A stretch of DNA of 64,000 nt from NCBI RefSeq assembly GCF_001411555.2, contig NC_049916.1:4278001-4342000 (forward strand), given 5' to 3'. Position 1 is the first letter of the stretch; every line of letters begins with the position of its first letter. The DNA is from Juglans regia (taxonomy: Eukaryota; Streptophyta; Magnoliopsida; Fagales; Juglandaceae). Shown piece after piece: positions 22,905 to 34,400 of the stretch. The notes beneath the pieces are model-generated. The model had not been told where the DNA came from. It ran no database searches and worked only from the letters and a program-made list of their open reading frames with translations. Made by a program: the position numbers and the translations under genes.

Positions 22905-24602
22905 TACTCTCTATCTTTTATTTTTGTATTTTTTTTATTTTTAGAATAGACAACATTTAACGTTTTGTAAATTCAATATTTAATTATGAATTAGTATTAT
23001 TTTATATTTTCTAAACTAATTATTGATTGATATTATTTATATTATTTAATTGATAAATTTCTTATAATTATTAGTTAATATAAATATAATTCTCTAAAAA
23101 AACCATATGATCACTATTCGAACCATACAAATAACGTTCAAACAGTATTGATTCATCATTCGAACGGTAAAAACTGTATGTCTGAACAGTAGAGCAATTT
23201 TCTGCTATAATAATGTTACTTAACGTGCCAAATTGCACATTCGAATAGTGTTGATTCATCATTCGAACGGTGAAATTATACGTTCAAACGTAGAGCAGTT
23301 TCCTGCTATATTAATTTTATTTAACGCTCCAAAATGTACGTCGAATAATGCTGATGCATCATTCGAACGGTGAAAATTGTACATTTGAACGGTAGAACAA
23401 TTTTTCACTATAATAATTTTACTTAACGCACCAAAATGTACATTCGAACGGTTCAATTTAACCATCTGAACATTAAAACATTACATTCGAATGGTTTCAT
23501 TATTAGGGACAAAATATTTCATGTCGATTTTGTTCTTCCATCATTTTTTTGAGACAAAATCTGAAATTCGTCCCTAAATCTCACTTTTTGGAATGATTTT
23601 TATTTCATTCCAAAACAAAATCATCCCAAAAAGTCTTTTTTGTTGTAGTGCAAGGTACGTATCTTTTTTATGAAAGATTTGCAATATTAGCTAGGAATTG
23701 ATACATATTTCCAAAATATCTTTTATTTTTCTTTTTCCTTTCCTTTGTCATTCTTTACGTTTCTTTTTTCATTCTTTGCTTTGAAAGATCAGTACAATCG
23801 ATTTTTTAAAATATTAAAAAATAATTAATTTTTTCTTTCTTGCTTTCTTTTTTTGTATGAAAGAGGTATCCCATCTCATATGTGTTGGATAAATAACCAA
23901 GATATAAGTGTAGAAACTAACACTTTTTCAAAATGAAAAAGGAAAATGGGATTTTAAGAATTTTGTAAAAGTCAATCCAATTTCTAGATTGAGGGGATCA
24001 TGAAGTCTGATTTCTAGTACTGTACAAGAGCAATGCTACTATTCATTTTAGATCTTGTCATCCTCAACTACACTTGTAAATTAAAATAGTTTCATATGTC
24101 AACCATTAAAACGATTAGCACTTAAAATATGTCACATAACAAGTGAAGTAGGGGATACTTGGCCTTACCTAAGACAGGATGACATATATTTTCTATCTGC
24201 TTTCAACACTGCATGTCGGTTTGACAGGCACACGGATTTTCCAAACCACCATCTGATCTCAATGCCCAAAAACCACTAATAGAGCCTATGCCTAATTTCC
24301 TCTTTACATTCCTTATCACCCATAGAAATTTCTCCTTAGATCGACCAAGATAAAGGACCAACACATGCATGATGATCAGTATGTTACAATACTCAACTTG
24401 ACCCATGAGGACCCAATATATGCATGGAAGAGATCCATGGCACCTACCTCAACCAAAGAGACCCTCGGCCACGGCCGTGGATCACTGCACAAATCCAGGT
24501 TGTGGATCTACATGGATCATGGATGAGGAGGAATGGAATGATGCAGCTAGCCTAGAGATGAAAATGAAGGGGAGAGAGACCGAAAACCAGGTTTTATATA
24601 TA

Positions 24603-24772
24603 GTAATGATAGTTATAGTATTTGTGCAAGTATGACGCATTCTTTTTAAAAAATAGAGATTCATTTTTAATAAATTAATTTTTCTTGTGGGTCAACTCAT
24701 ATTTATTTATTTTCCTAAAAATAAATACTACACGACACTTACGTATTTTATGATTATAAATATTATTTCTCT
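24603..24772. repeat. MITE, AGTAATGTTA family (copy b)
   Basis: Counterpart of the repeat at 7925-8065 in the other duplication copy, here better preserved at its right end ('tacacgacacttacg' followed by 'tattatttctc'). Confidence 0.5.
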
Positions 24773-24873
24773 TCTACTCATGATATAGGGCGGTTGAAAA
24801 GGTAGAATTCGGCCATGTGCCATGGGGATATTTTACACGCCATTAACCCATTTGCGAGAATTTTAGTATAGAC

Positions 24874-25340
24874 CAATGTTTTTAATTTCGTACCGTACCG
24901 GCCGGTACGGTCGAAATTTTTCGTTTCGGCCGTCCGGCCGGTACAGGTACTAGATATATACCGTACCGGCCAAAATACCGGCCGGTACCGGCCGTTTCGG
25001 CCTAAATTTCGGCCTGTACCGGCCTATATTTCGGCCGGTACCGGCCGATATTTCGGACTGTGTGTATTTTTTTTTTTTTTCGTTTTTTCAAACTACAAGT
25101 TTATTTTTTGACCCCCAATTTAAATTAGACTATTTATAATTTATATGTATGTATGTATTTATATATAATTTATTCATATATAAACTATTATTTTAGAATA
25201 TAATTGTTATATATATTTATATATATAATTTATTCATATATCGACTATCCCGAAACGATACACGAAACGGTACCGGTACCGAAATATTTCGTTCCAGTGT
25301 CTTGACCGGTACGCCATCCGGTACGGTATTCAAAACATTG
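24874..25340. mobile_element. hAT-type MITE rich in CCGGTACCGG
   Basis: The 467-bp element begins CAATGTTTTTAATTTCG and ends CGGTATTCAAAACATTG, giving inverted termini. It is flanked by a perfect 8-bp duplication GTATAGAC (24866-24873 and 25341-25348), the hAT signature. Its left third repeats CCGGTACCGG and 'tttcggcc' motifs. It is absent from the equivalent position of copy 1. Confidence 0.85.
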
Positions 25341-26117
25341 GTATAGACTATGCTTGCTTGGCTCATTTGGTGGGCTCGTTGCTTGTCTGTTGCTCAGCGG
25401 TGACCGACCGTTGAGCTCCAAGTATAATTGAGAATGATAAAAATAGAGATGGACAATATTTTTTCTTACATCAATAATACAAACATGACGACAATTACAC
25501 AATTTTTGCACAATTACTTACTAAAATCATTTTTAATTTATTTGAATTTCATTTGGTTTGATAGATTTAAATTAAAAATAATATTACTTTGATTAGAGAA
25601 TTATATAAAAAATCACGTGATAGTTATATCATAACCGTTTTAGTTGATATGCAAATTAAATGGAAATTAAAAAAGGTAATGATACCCTTACACCTTTTTT
25701 ATTATTATTTATTTTGTAATTTTTTTTTTCTTTTTACTCTTTGAATTTAGATTAAAAATTTTAAAACATAACATTTTTATATAATCTAATAAAAAATAAA
25801 TTTAATCAATTAACGTAATTATATAATTAAATTTATTTTTAATTAAATTAAATGATTATATTTCTAAATGTTTAATCAATAGTAAAACGGATAGTAAAAC
25901 AATAGTAAAAAGAATATGAATCGTTAACCAATTAAAAAATGCAATGAGGCCACGTTTTTCTTTTTCTTGTTCTTTTTTTTTTTTTTCTTGGTATGTTTTC
26001 ATGCTGTCGTGGCGAGTTGCTGGTGGCTGGTGGAAGCTCGACAATTTCCACGGGCCTCTCAATTGTCAAAGCCTCTCGTCTGTACCTATTGCACTCCCAA
26101 ACCCACTAGATTGATAG

Positions 26118-26120
<3 letters not shown>

Positions 26121-26150
<30 letters not shown>
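26121..26150. repeat. (CT)15 microsatellite in cyclotransferase 5' leader
   Basis: Pure CT repeat about 95 bp upstream of the start codon at 26246. The left duplication copy has a much shorter run at the same place. Confidence 0.9.
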
Positions 26151-26154
<4 letters not shown>

Positions 26155-26245
26155 CGTCGTCTCTTATTCCGTGGAGAGAGATAAAGGAGAGAGCCCGAGC
26201 GTCATTTAGAAGGAAGATAAAGCGAGAGTGAAAAGGTGGAGAGAG

Positions 26246-29200
26246 ATGGTGATGTGGGTATTTGGGTATGGTTCTCTCATTTGGAAAGCCGGCTTTAACT
26301 ACGATCAGCGCCTCGTTGGGTTCATCAAAGGCTATCGTCGTGTCTTCTATCAAGGTTTCTCTCTCTCTCTCTGTGCGCTACGTGTTCTTTATATTTTACA
26401 AGTTTGATATAGTGGGCCATGACGATTATTACGATTTAGGTAGTACGGACCACAGAGGAACACCAGAGTATCCAGGAAGGACAGTGACATTGGAGCCAGC
26501 AGAAGGCGAAGTCTGTGTAAGATTTTTAATTATCATTAATAGGTTTTTCTATGGTTCGAGTGGTAGTAATTATCAATCGTGCAGTGATTGTTCTGTCGTT
26601 AATCCGTAATGTGAAAGCTGTATCTTATTGGGTTATCTTGCATTGAAGATATATGAGTAATAGAAAAGAAGACATAATCTGCCGTTTTTAATTGATGGAT
26701 TGTAAATCGATTTACATTGGTCATAATCCACTGGTTTATTTGGGCGCACTGATATTTAACGGAAGAAGAAAAATTATGGAAATTAAAGTTTTATCATGAA
26801 GTAAATTGTTCTATTTTCACTCCAAATTTCGTGAGTATTGTGAGTTTTGTGTCTCTTGGGTGGTTGTGTCTACTCAATTGTCTCGGTAATTGCGGCAGGC
26901 TTCCGTCAAGTCACAGGAAGAATAGGCATCGGAGAAAACAGTTCACTAGAAAAGCATATCCCAAGATCAACAGAACATAGAAGTCTCCTATCGTTCAATT
27001 CAGTGTGTTATTCATGTTTCCATAGGAATAAAATTACCACATTGGCATATAGGGGAGAGGAAAGAACTGTATAATATTTACATTTTAGATAGTTGATGGA
27101 ATTTCTTTCGTGAATAAGCAATCAATTTCCCACTTGAAATTTATGCTTGTATGCCATATCCCAGTTTTATTCTCGACTTCACATATGTAATTTCCTCATT
27201 GTGAAGTCCAAATTATAAAATGAGACACGCATGAAAATGGATAAATTTGTGATTTTGCGAGGTCATAGTGTGGAGTTGCCTACAAGGTCTCTACAAAGGA
27301 AGATGAAGAAACTGCACTAACGGTACGTTTCTTGAAGTATATTATTTGAACTTTTATCTTGGTTTGGCTTCTAACAAATGTTAAAAAATCTTAATTTTAT
27401 TTTTTTGTTCCATTCGAGACCATCACCTTCCCTTTTCATTCAAATGCTCGACAAAAATTCGATAAGCAGTTGGTGCTTCTCATCCAAATTTCTGATTGCT
27501 AATGTTGTTGTTATCTATTATCTTGTTTTCATTGGTATTGTGAGCTTTGTTTAGTTAGTTTTGGGAAGTTTATTAAAAGCGTAATCTTCTATCTTCTTTG
27601 CTATTACTGAATTTCTTAATTGCTTTCTTTGGGAAAGGATCCCTCACTCTTAGGAGCCATGGAAGTCTATTCCAGACTATGAGACAAGGGCAAGTTTAGA
27701 AGAACAGCAGGCTAGTAGCTTGGGCTTTCAATCAGGGAACGAGAGTACCGAGTTTCATTAATCCACTGAGAACCTGTTTATAAATTTGAGCGCTTGATGT
27801 TGAAAACAGTTCATTTTCACATGTGTGCACCCACACATTCACCCACACCAATGCACACGCATATAAAGGTCACACCTTTCCTCACTCTATCAGAGGGTTG
27901 AACATATCAAGGTTGCACCTTTTCTCTCTCTATCAGAGGGTTGAACATATAAAGGTTGCACCTTTCCTCTCTCTATCAGAGGGTTGACCATATGAAGGTT
28001 ACACCTTTCCTCTCTCTATCAGAGGGTTGACCGTTGCACCTTTCCTCTTACATGCTACACTTATGAGGCTACCCCTTTGCAAAGTCAAGTTTTGCATTCA
28101 TTCTACTTACTCATAATTTCTGCTTGCACTCAATCATATCTGTCATGGCCAAGTTATACAGGTCCATTTAGGTCTGCCTATAGTTCAATTCAATTTGAGA
28201 TGCACTCAGTTGATGTGGTTATTCTCATTAATGGTGTTATGCGATGCTTTTTATCATCTAATACGTGTTACCTGTTAAATGATATATTGCATATTCAATG
28301 CAAAAAGGTAGAAATCCTATATAGAGCTTATCTCCTACTGTCTTTTGCCAAGGAAGAAAAAAAAAGATCTCCCACTATCTTAGTATTTACAACTTCAAAT
28401 ATTTGATAGTCATCATCTCGTTCATTTCCTATAATTGTTCCTGATAAAAAGGTTTATAGTCATCAACCCTTTTGGTATTTTCCGTCTTAACATGTCTTTT
28501 AAAACTAATGAATTGGCTCTCTTTGCCTGTAATTACAAATTCCTCCTTTTACCACTCAGTGTTCTACACTTTTGGGGTAAATGTTTTTGCAAAGCCCTGC
28601 TTATTTCTTATGGCATCCCAGTGCCATTCTTCTGCCTGGGAGGGCATTAGAATGATTTGAATCTTGATGAATCCCAATCTCTTGTTATTGACAGACATCC
28701 TTTGTGAAAAATCTATCTTTTGAAGCTTGCAATGCACTTATCGCAATCGCTTCTGTAATTTCCTTCAAGATGTTTCAACTAGTAATCAATTGGTCCCCTT
28801 GAATTGTCATTTTGTTAATTTAATTGTGTGCTCATAAAGATATGCTTACCATGTTTTGCAACCTCACTTTTCAGCCAGAATTTTTTCTCAAGCCCACACT
28901 TTGTACTTTCTAATCAATTAATGATTACATGGTTTGATATATTTAGATTTCTTGCTTTGTATGTATGCAGCATTTAGAAGTGAGGGAGAAGCAGTACGAC
29001 AAGAAGGCTTATCTTGATTTCTTCACTGTAAGTTCTACATGTTCGTTGCAAATATTGTAAGGAACCAATTAATGATGTGAGTTAATCTATTGAAATCTGT
29101 TTTAGGAACCTACAGCTACAACTCCTGCTGTTTCTGGAATAATGGTGTAAGTGGCAAAAACCTTCAAATGACTATGCATTTCATATGCATGTTGGATTGC

Positions 29201-29803
29201 CACAATGCAACCAGGTCAAAACCTAAATTTTCACTTTTTAGGTACATTGCATCTCCAGACCAGAAGCTCAACAGAAATTACTTGGGACCTGCTTCAATTG
29301 AGGATATTGCCAAGTACGAATCTTTCAAATGCAATCTAGTTTGGCATTTGCTGAAAAAGAAAACTTTGCACCAAATCCTGAATCCGAATACGATCAAAAT
29401 TTATGAGGCATCCTCTATGTGATGATTTTTCATTGACCATGCATAATTGTTCATTTCCTGTCACTCAAGTGATTCCTTCATTTGTATCCTTTTCTTTTAA
29501 AACAGACAAATAATCCACGCTGAAGGCCCATCAGGTCCCAACAGAGACTACCTTTTCCAACTTGAAAAGGCTCTTCTTGAAATGGGTAAGGTTCTTCTAA
29601 GAACCTTCAGCATTATCTAATTCTACTATTGAATATTTCAGTTTTTCTCTCTTTAACCTGGAAAACTTCGCTTTCGCTCTTCTTTTCATTCTCTCTTTTT
29701 TCTTTTTATAATTTTCTCTATAGGTTGTAAAGACAAACATGTAATGGATCTTGCAAATGAGGTCAGGCGCATGGTTTCCCTGGGGGAGCTGACTGCTTCA
29801 TGA
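26246..29803 (+). CDS. ChaC-like gamma-glutamylcyclotransferase (complete)
   Basis: The predicted 189-aa cytosolic enzyme belongs to the ChaC/GGCT family, which cleaves the gamma-glutamyl bond of glutathione to 5-oxoproline and Cys-Gly. Exons: 26246-26354, 26440-26516, 27269-27322, 28971-29027, 29106-29146, 29242-29313, 29506-29585 and 29724-29803; all introns are GT-AG. The substrate loop is VFGYGSL (residues 5-11). TDHRGTP follows, and the catalytic Glu is residue 86 in [20 protein letters not shown] and [10 protein letters not shown] are conserved in plant members. Length fits plant GGCT2-type proteins (about 190-220 aa); the sequence most resembles what I recall of Arabidopsis GGCT2;3 (At1g44790). 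It lies downstream of the UMAMIT gene on the same strand. A leader CT repeat and a CT run just inside intron 1 may affect expression. Confidence 0.95.
27866..28052. repeat. 43-bp minisatellite in cyclotransferase intron 3
   Basis: Four full or nearly full units plus a partial one share 'aaggttgcacctttcctc' and 'tatcagagggttga'. The unit length is 43 bp and units differ at a few positions. It lies in the 1.65-kb intron 3. Confidence 0.9.
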
Positions 29804-30628
29804 AGTCATGAACAGGAGGCAAAACGTTTCTATGAACTGGAGCAGCCTTCACATTTTTCAACCAAAAGGTTCTAAAATATCATTGGACTTGATCGAAAAA
29901 GACAAGAAAGCCGAGATGTTAAGAATTACTCGGACTCGGAGTTTCATTTTTTTAAGTAATAACAATTTTTTATTAGTATAGAAGTATTTTATTGACATGT
30001 AATTTTATAGGTCCCTCTTATGCTATCATCCCTATCATAAACACTTCGATGCCTGTGCTAAGAGTTAACTCCATTGGACCATAAGGTGCATGAACTTTCA
30101 CCAGAACCGAGGTTGAATCTGCCTTCATGATTTGGTCATGCATTACAATGGCGTTTTGACATATGCCTTTGTGGCCACAGATTGTTGAAAAACTCCAGCT
30201 TTAACTTGCATCTTTTGGTTCACCAAAGATCCGTATTGAACCCGGTCATCGTTGCATTTTCATTGCAAAAATCACGAATAGAGAACTCACATGCTGACAC
30301 TACCTGCCTTTCTTAATTCTTAGCGCGACTTGCACTCTTTTAGTGTGAGGCTCAGTTCAAAGATCATCACAATGGGAACAATTAGACTGAACTTGGGCAT
30401 TAGATGGAGTTTCAATTTTGGTTTTGCCGATGCCAATGTTGAAAGGGCTCGACTAGAGGTTTCGAGGGTGTGGTGGTTTTACTATAGTTAGCATTGAACA
30501 CCTTTCATGTTTGTGGTTTCGGTTATAGCATTGTTTACAGGATGTGGCAGTTCTGGTTTTGGATTGTTTCAGTTTCTGTGACAAAACAGCTTACAACCCA
30601 TATACAACCATATAGAGTATACTTGGAA
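29804..30628. other. Cyclotransferase 3' UTR and intergenic DNA
   Basis: No further coding sequence is supported. The likely 3' UTR follows the stop at 29801-29803. I see no clear single poly(A) signal. Confidence 0.5.
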
Positions 30629-30963
30629 AAAAGGTTTTGAATTTTGTTTCATATCGGCCGATATGGCTGAAATATGTCGTACCAACCACCCGGTTGGTAC
30701 AGAGAAAGATATAGTTTCGTACCAGTCAAAATTTCAACCATTTCTGCCCGTACCAGCCGATATATAGATCTCGGCCTTTACTTTTTTTTTTTTTTTTTCA
30801 TTTCTTCAAAATGCAAGCTCATTTTTTAACCCTCCAATTCAAACCAGATTATTTATAATTTATATATAATTTATTCATATATAAACTATTTCAAAACGGT
30901 ACCAATACCGAAATATTTTATTTCAATACCTCGACCGAAACAATCACCGGTATTCAAAACATT
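30629..30963. mobile_element. Degenerate copy of the CCGG-rich hAT-type MITE
   Basis: Resembles 24874-25340: AGGTTTTGAATTTTG at the left, CCGGTATTCAAAACATTG at the right, with 'atcggccgatat' and 'accggt' remnants and the same T-run plus AT-rich centre. Flanks ACTTGGAA (30621-30628) and GCTTGGAA (30964-30971) form an imperfect 8-bp duplication. It is older than the first copy, as its CG sites have largely decayed. Confidence 0.75.
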
Positions 30964-31429
30964 GCTTGGAAGTCTTGCCCTGAAGGATAAATTTCATAAA
31001 GAACTTGGCTTTGAGTCTTCTGACTTGCGTTTCCTTCAAATTCCCGATTAACAAAATGCATTCCCTGAACAGTTTTACTTGCAGAAATTATATAAATCGA
31101 CAGTCAATGCTACAAATCTTCTTGAGGGGTTGTCCAATTGTTATCAGTCTCCAAAAAACATCATTGTTGCCCGATCAATGTGACCGAGATATATGTGGGG
31201 AGCTCTTTTGGGTGGTAAAATTAATCAAAACAGACCCGCCACATGCCTGTCACACGTTATACACAATGACAGCATACAAAACTTGGTAGATCACTAATCC
31301 ATCAAAGACTAACCACTGCCACACCCAAAACAAAATTTAAAAAAATCAGAAGAATAATAAAATACAGTGTACATTCTTACTTGTACGGCTTCTGTTATCC
31401 ATAATCTTGCAAGTCCACTTATGAAGAAC

Positions 31430-34400
31430 TTAATCACTGTCCTCATCAGCATCTGCATATGAAAGGTTAAGATTTAGGGAACTGAGTAAGATCTTCAGAA
31501 AAGTTCATTGAAGAGACTGCAGCAACTATTATATAAGTGACTAAAGCAGAGTTTAAAATAATTCTTAATACTTTACCCTCATTAAACTCTTCACTCTGAC
31601 TGTCATCATCATTATCATCATCTTCATCATTATCATCTCCGTTTTCTTTGTCATCATCGCCATCTTCATTATCGTCACCATTGCTTTCAACTGGAACTTT
31701 GGGCTTTGGAGGAGCTACAAAACTGGCTGTGGACCTCCTACGTGAACTTTGCACAATATTACTCATGTCAATGCCTTCAAGTTCTTTTGCTCTTTCTTTC
31801 TTCTTTCTGACTTCCTTGATTTCTGAGCATAAGAAACCACATCATGTCCATCTTTATACAGGTGCACACAGCTTGGCACCTTTAGGCGCACATGTGCATT
31901 TGCCTCCAAACACCACCTTGAGACCTTAGCCTAAAAGGGTGGACTCACGACCACATTAAAAGAAGGATGACCTATATATTTTATAATGGTATTTGGAGCA
32001 AAACTTATTGGAATTACTTTTCTCTGCAGACAAAATTACTCACTTTTAATAACTTGGCTTCAGTTTACCGATAAAAAAAAAAAACTTGGCTTCGGTGAGA
32101 GGAGGATGACGAAATCATATAGACCCTATGACTGACAAGAAATGAATTCCATGACCTTCTAGAACACTTGTTCCTTCTTATACTGGGTCTCAAAAACATC
32201 TTTCAGAAGTAAACCATATCAGTGTAATAAGCATACCAGTTATTCACAGTTGAAGATCAAGTGAACACACCAAACAAAAGCTGAATTACATTATACCTTT
32301 TTCCAAAGGATTTGCAGACAAGCCTTCTTTGGATAATATTTCCTCCAACTCCTTTATCAGGTGGGTCTCACGTTTGTTCTCAGGCACCTGCTTTACTTTC
32401 TTGTAAATGGATGGGGGAACACTGTGAAAGAGATCAATAACATCAAGACATCAACCTTGACAAAATCTACAACCATTACAAGAGTCAAATAAGAAAAACC
32501 TCATTCCACAAGATTTGATAACTGATTTCAGATGCTCCACTTGTTTCCCATATACAGGGTTTGAATTGTCTTTTTTCTGCATATTTGCATAAAAATTGTG
32601 CTTCAAAAAACAATATATTATTTGATCTGCTTTTTGGAGCTAGGAAAACAAGATAAGTTAGATAACCTTCATAGGTTTCTCATCAGATTGACCATCTTCA
32701 GAGACATTTCACCGTCTTTTGAATCAAAATTTTCCTTTGATATTGTTTTCGCAGCCTTCCTCTGCTTACCACTAGATATGTTGGTCTCCTTTGAAGGTCT
32801 TCCCCGTTTTTTAACATCAGAGTTATGCATCTTTCCTGTTGGAACCTTTTTCTTTCGAGGTTTCACTTCTTCTTCATCATCCTTGCTATCTGAGGAATCA
32901 GAACTCTCTTCACTACTGACCCTTTTGGATGCTTTCCCATCATACGTTTTCTTAAGATCTTTCTTGACATTACTTGTAGGTTTTTCTTCAGAAAATTCAC
33001 AAGATTGCAACACCTAAATATAATAGTGAACAAGGTTAACTGTATGGTGTGCTTCAAGAAGTTAATGATGCAAGAACAAATTTTACGCACATCATCTAAT
33101 TGTTGACTAATAAACTTCTTTTGGGAGTCAAGAGTATATTTCTCTAGTTCAAGATCTTTCTCCAGAAGTCGACGAAGTTCAGCCATTGTAATTTTCCTGG
33201 AAAGGGGAAAAAAAGAAAGAGAAACAATTAGTGTGAATGCCAAAATATAACATATTGGGAAAGAGAAAATCAATTTATGATACACTGAATGTTGAAGTAC
33301 ATTAATAAGATAGAGATTGAAATTGGTAACAAATTTGCAGATGAAGCAGCATACATGGAATTAGCTTTGATATAAGAAGCTCTTTTTCTAACAGCTTTCT
33401 TTATCGTGCTCTCACTTGGAACTTCCTTATTTTCACTGGCTTTAGTTTCCTCACATCCAGCTTTGGTAGTTTTATGTCTTGTCAAAAGGCCCATAACTGG
33501 AGTTTCTTCCGAATCCTTTACATCTTTCTTGGAATGAAGCCCCTCAGATGAGTCAGCCACTTCTCTGGTCACACTTTTCTCCCCCATATCCCCAGAAGTC
33601 TTCAAGGCATTGTCAGAATCAGCACCATCTAAGCACTAGCATATAGAATAGACAAGTTTAGCCAATCATAAATGAGATAATATCTTTATACACCCCTTCT
33701 CAACAATTTGTATCCATACAAAATGTATGAATTAATGATTGGAATTCGTACAAAATTGTTAAAATCATCTAAAGTCAAATTCACTGAGCTATCACGCAGA
33801 CAAGGCAATTCTCCACTTTCACACGGCTATCCAATAAGCAATCTAAAACCAACCAGGCCCGTCAGTCATCAGAATTTTCCACTGTGTACTGATGTTGCTT
33901 ATTACAGCAGACAGTAAAATATAGACTATAGATTAATCGGGTGCTTTCTCTTGTATCCACCATGTGGACTTGGGTTGCACCCCTTTGTGCTTTTAATAAG
34001 ATAGAGATTTTTATTAAAAAAACTAATGATAATGATACTATAATTCAGGTTGTGGGTAAACTTGTCGGTTCAAGGCCATTGAGTGCATCTGTAACTTACC
34101 TTAAAAAAAAATTGTAATAGTGTCAAAAATTAGAATGACAATATCAAATAGACAAATAACCTAAGCTAAACTAGCATAAATTACTATAGAGATAGTAAAT
34201 ATAGGCCTAGATCTGATCCTACATCACTACACACAGGTAAAATCTTTGACCATCTTGTGCAAACCTTTAGTACTCTCTACAAAATCTGAGAGGTTCTTAG
34301 GCTAATGTAACAGAATGTACCAAAGGCATTTCCCAACCTCAAGACTGTACCATGAAGGATGGTCAAACTGTCCTTTGCCAAACTTTTGGGTTTTTCTGTC

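Larger units (their letters stand above)
21777..23650. mobile_element. 1,874-bp non-autonomous CACTA element
   Basis: Begins CACTACAATAAAAAAG and ends CTTTTTTGTTGTAGTG, near-perfect inverted termini of the CACTA class. It is flanked by the 3-bp duplication CAA (21774-21776 and 23651-23653). Copy 1 has the uninterrupted site ('catgccaatgtataatc' near 6687), so target duplication and boundaries are directly shown. Both subterminal regions carry many CGTTCGAACG-type palindromes (21960-22325 and 23110-23500). The centre keeps the 3' tails of two genes pointing outward. Confidence 0.95.
18378..26415 (+). repeat. Tandem segmental duplication, right copy
   Basis: Partner of 3324-9257. Exons are nearly identical, and introns and the intergenic spacer align apart from discrete insertions. 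The right copy is longer mainly because of a CACTA element (21777-23650), a hAT-type MITE (24874-25340) and a MITE in UMAMIT intron 2 (18532-18718). Confidence 0.93.

Noticed and set aside
27866..28052. CRISPR-like repeat array
   Set aside because: Units are contiguous with no unique spacers and lie in a plant intron; it is a minisatellite.
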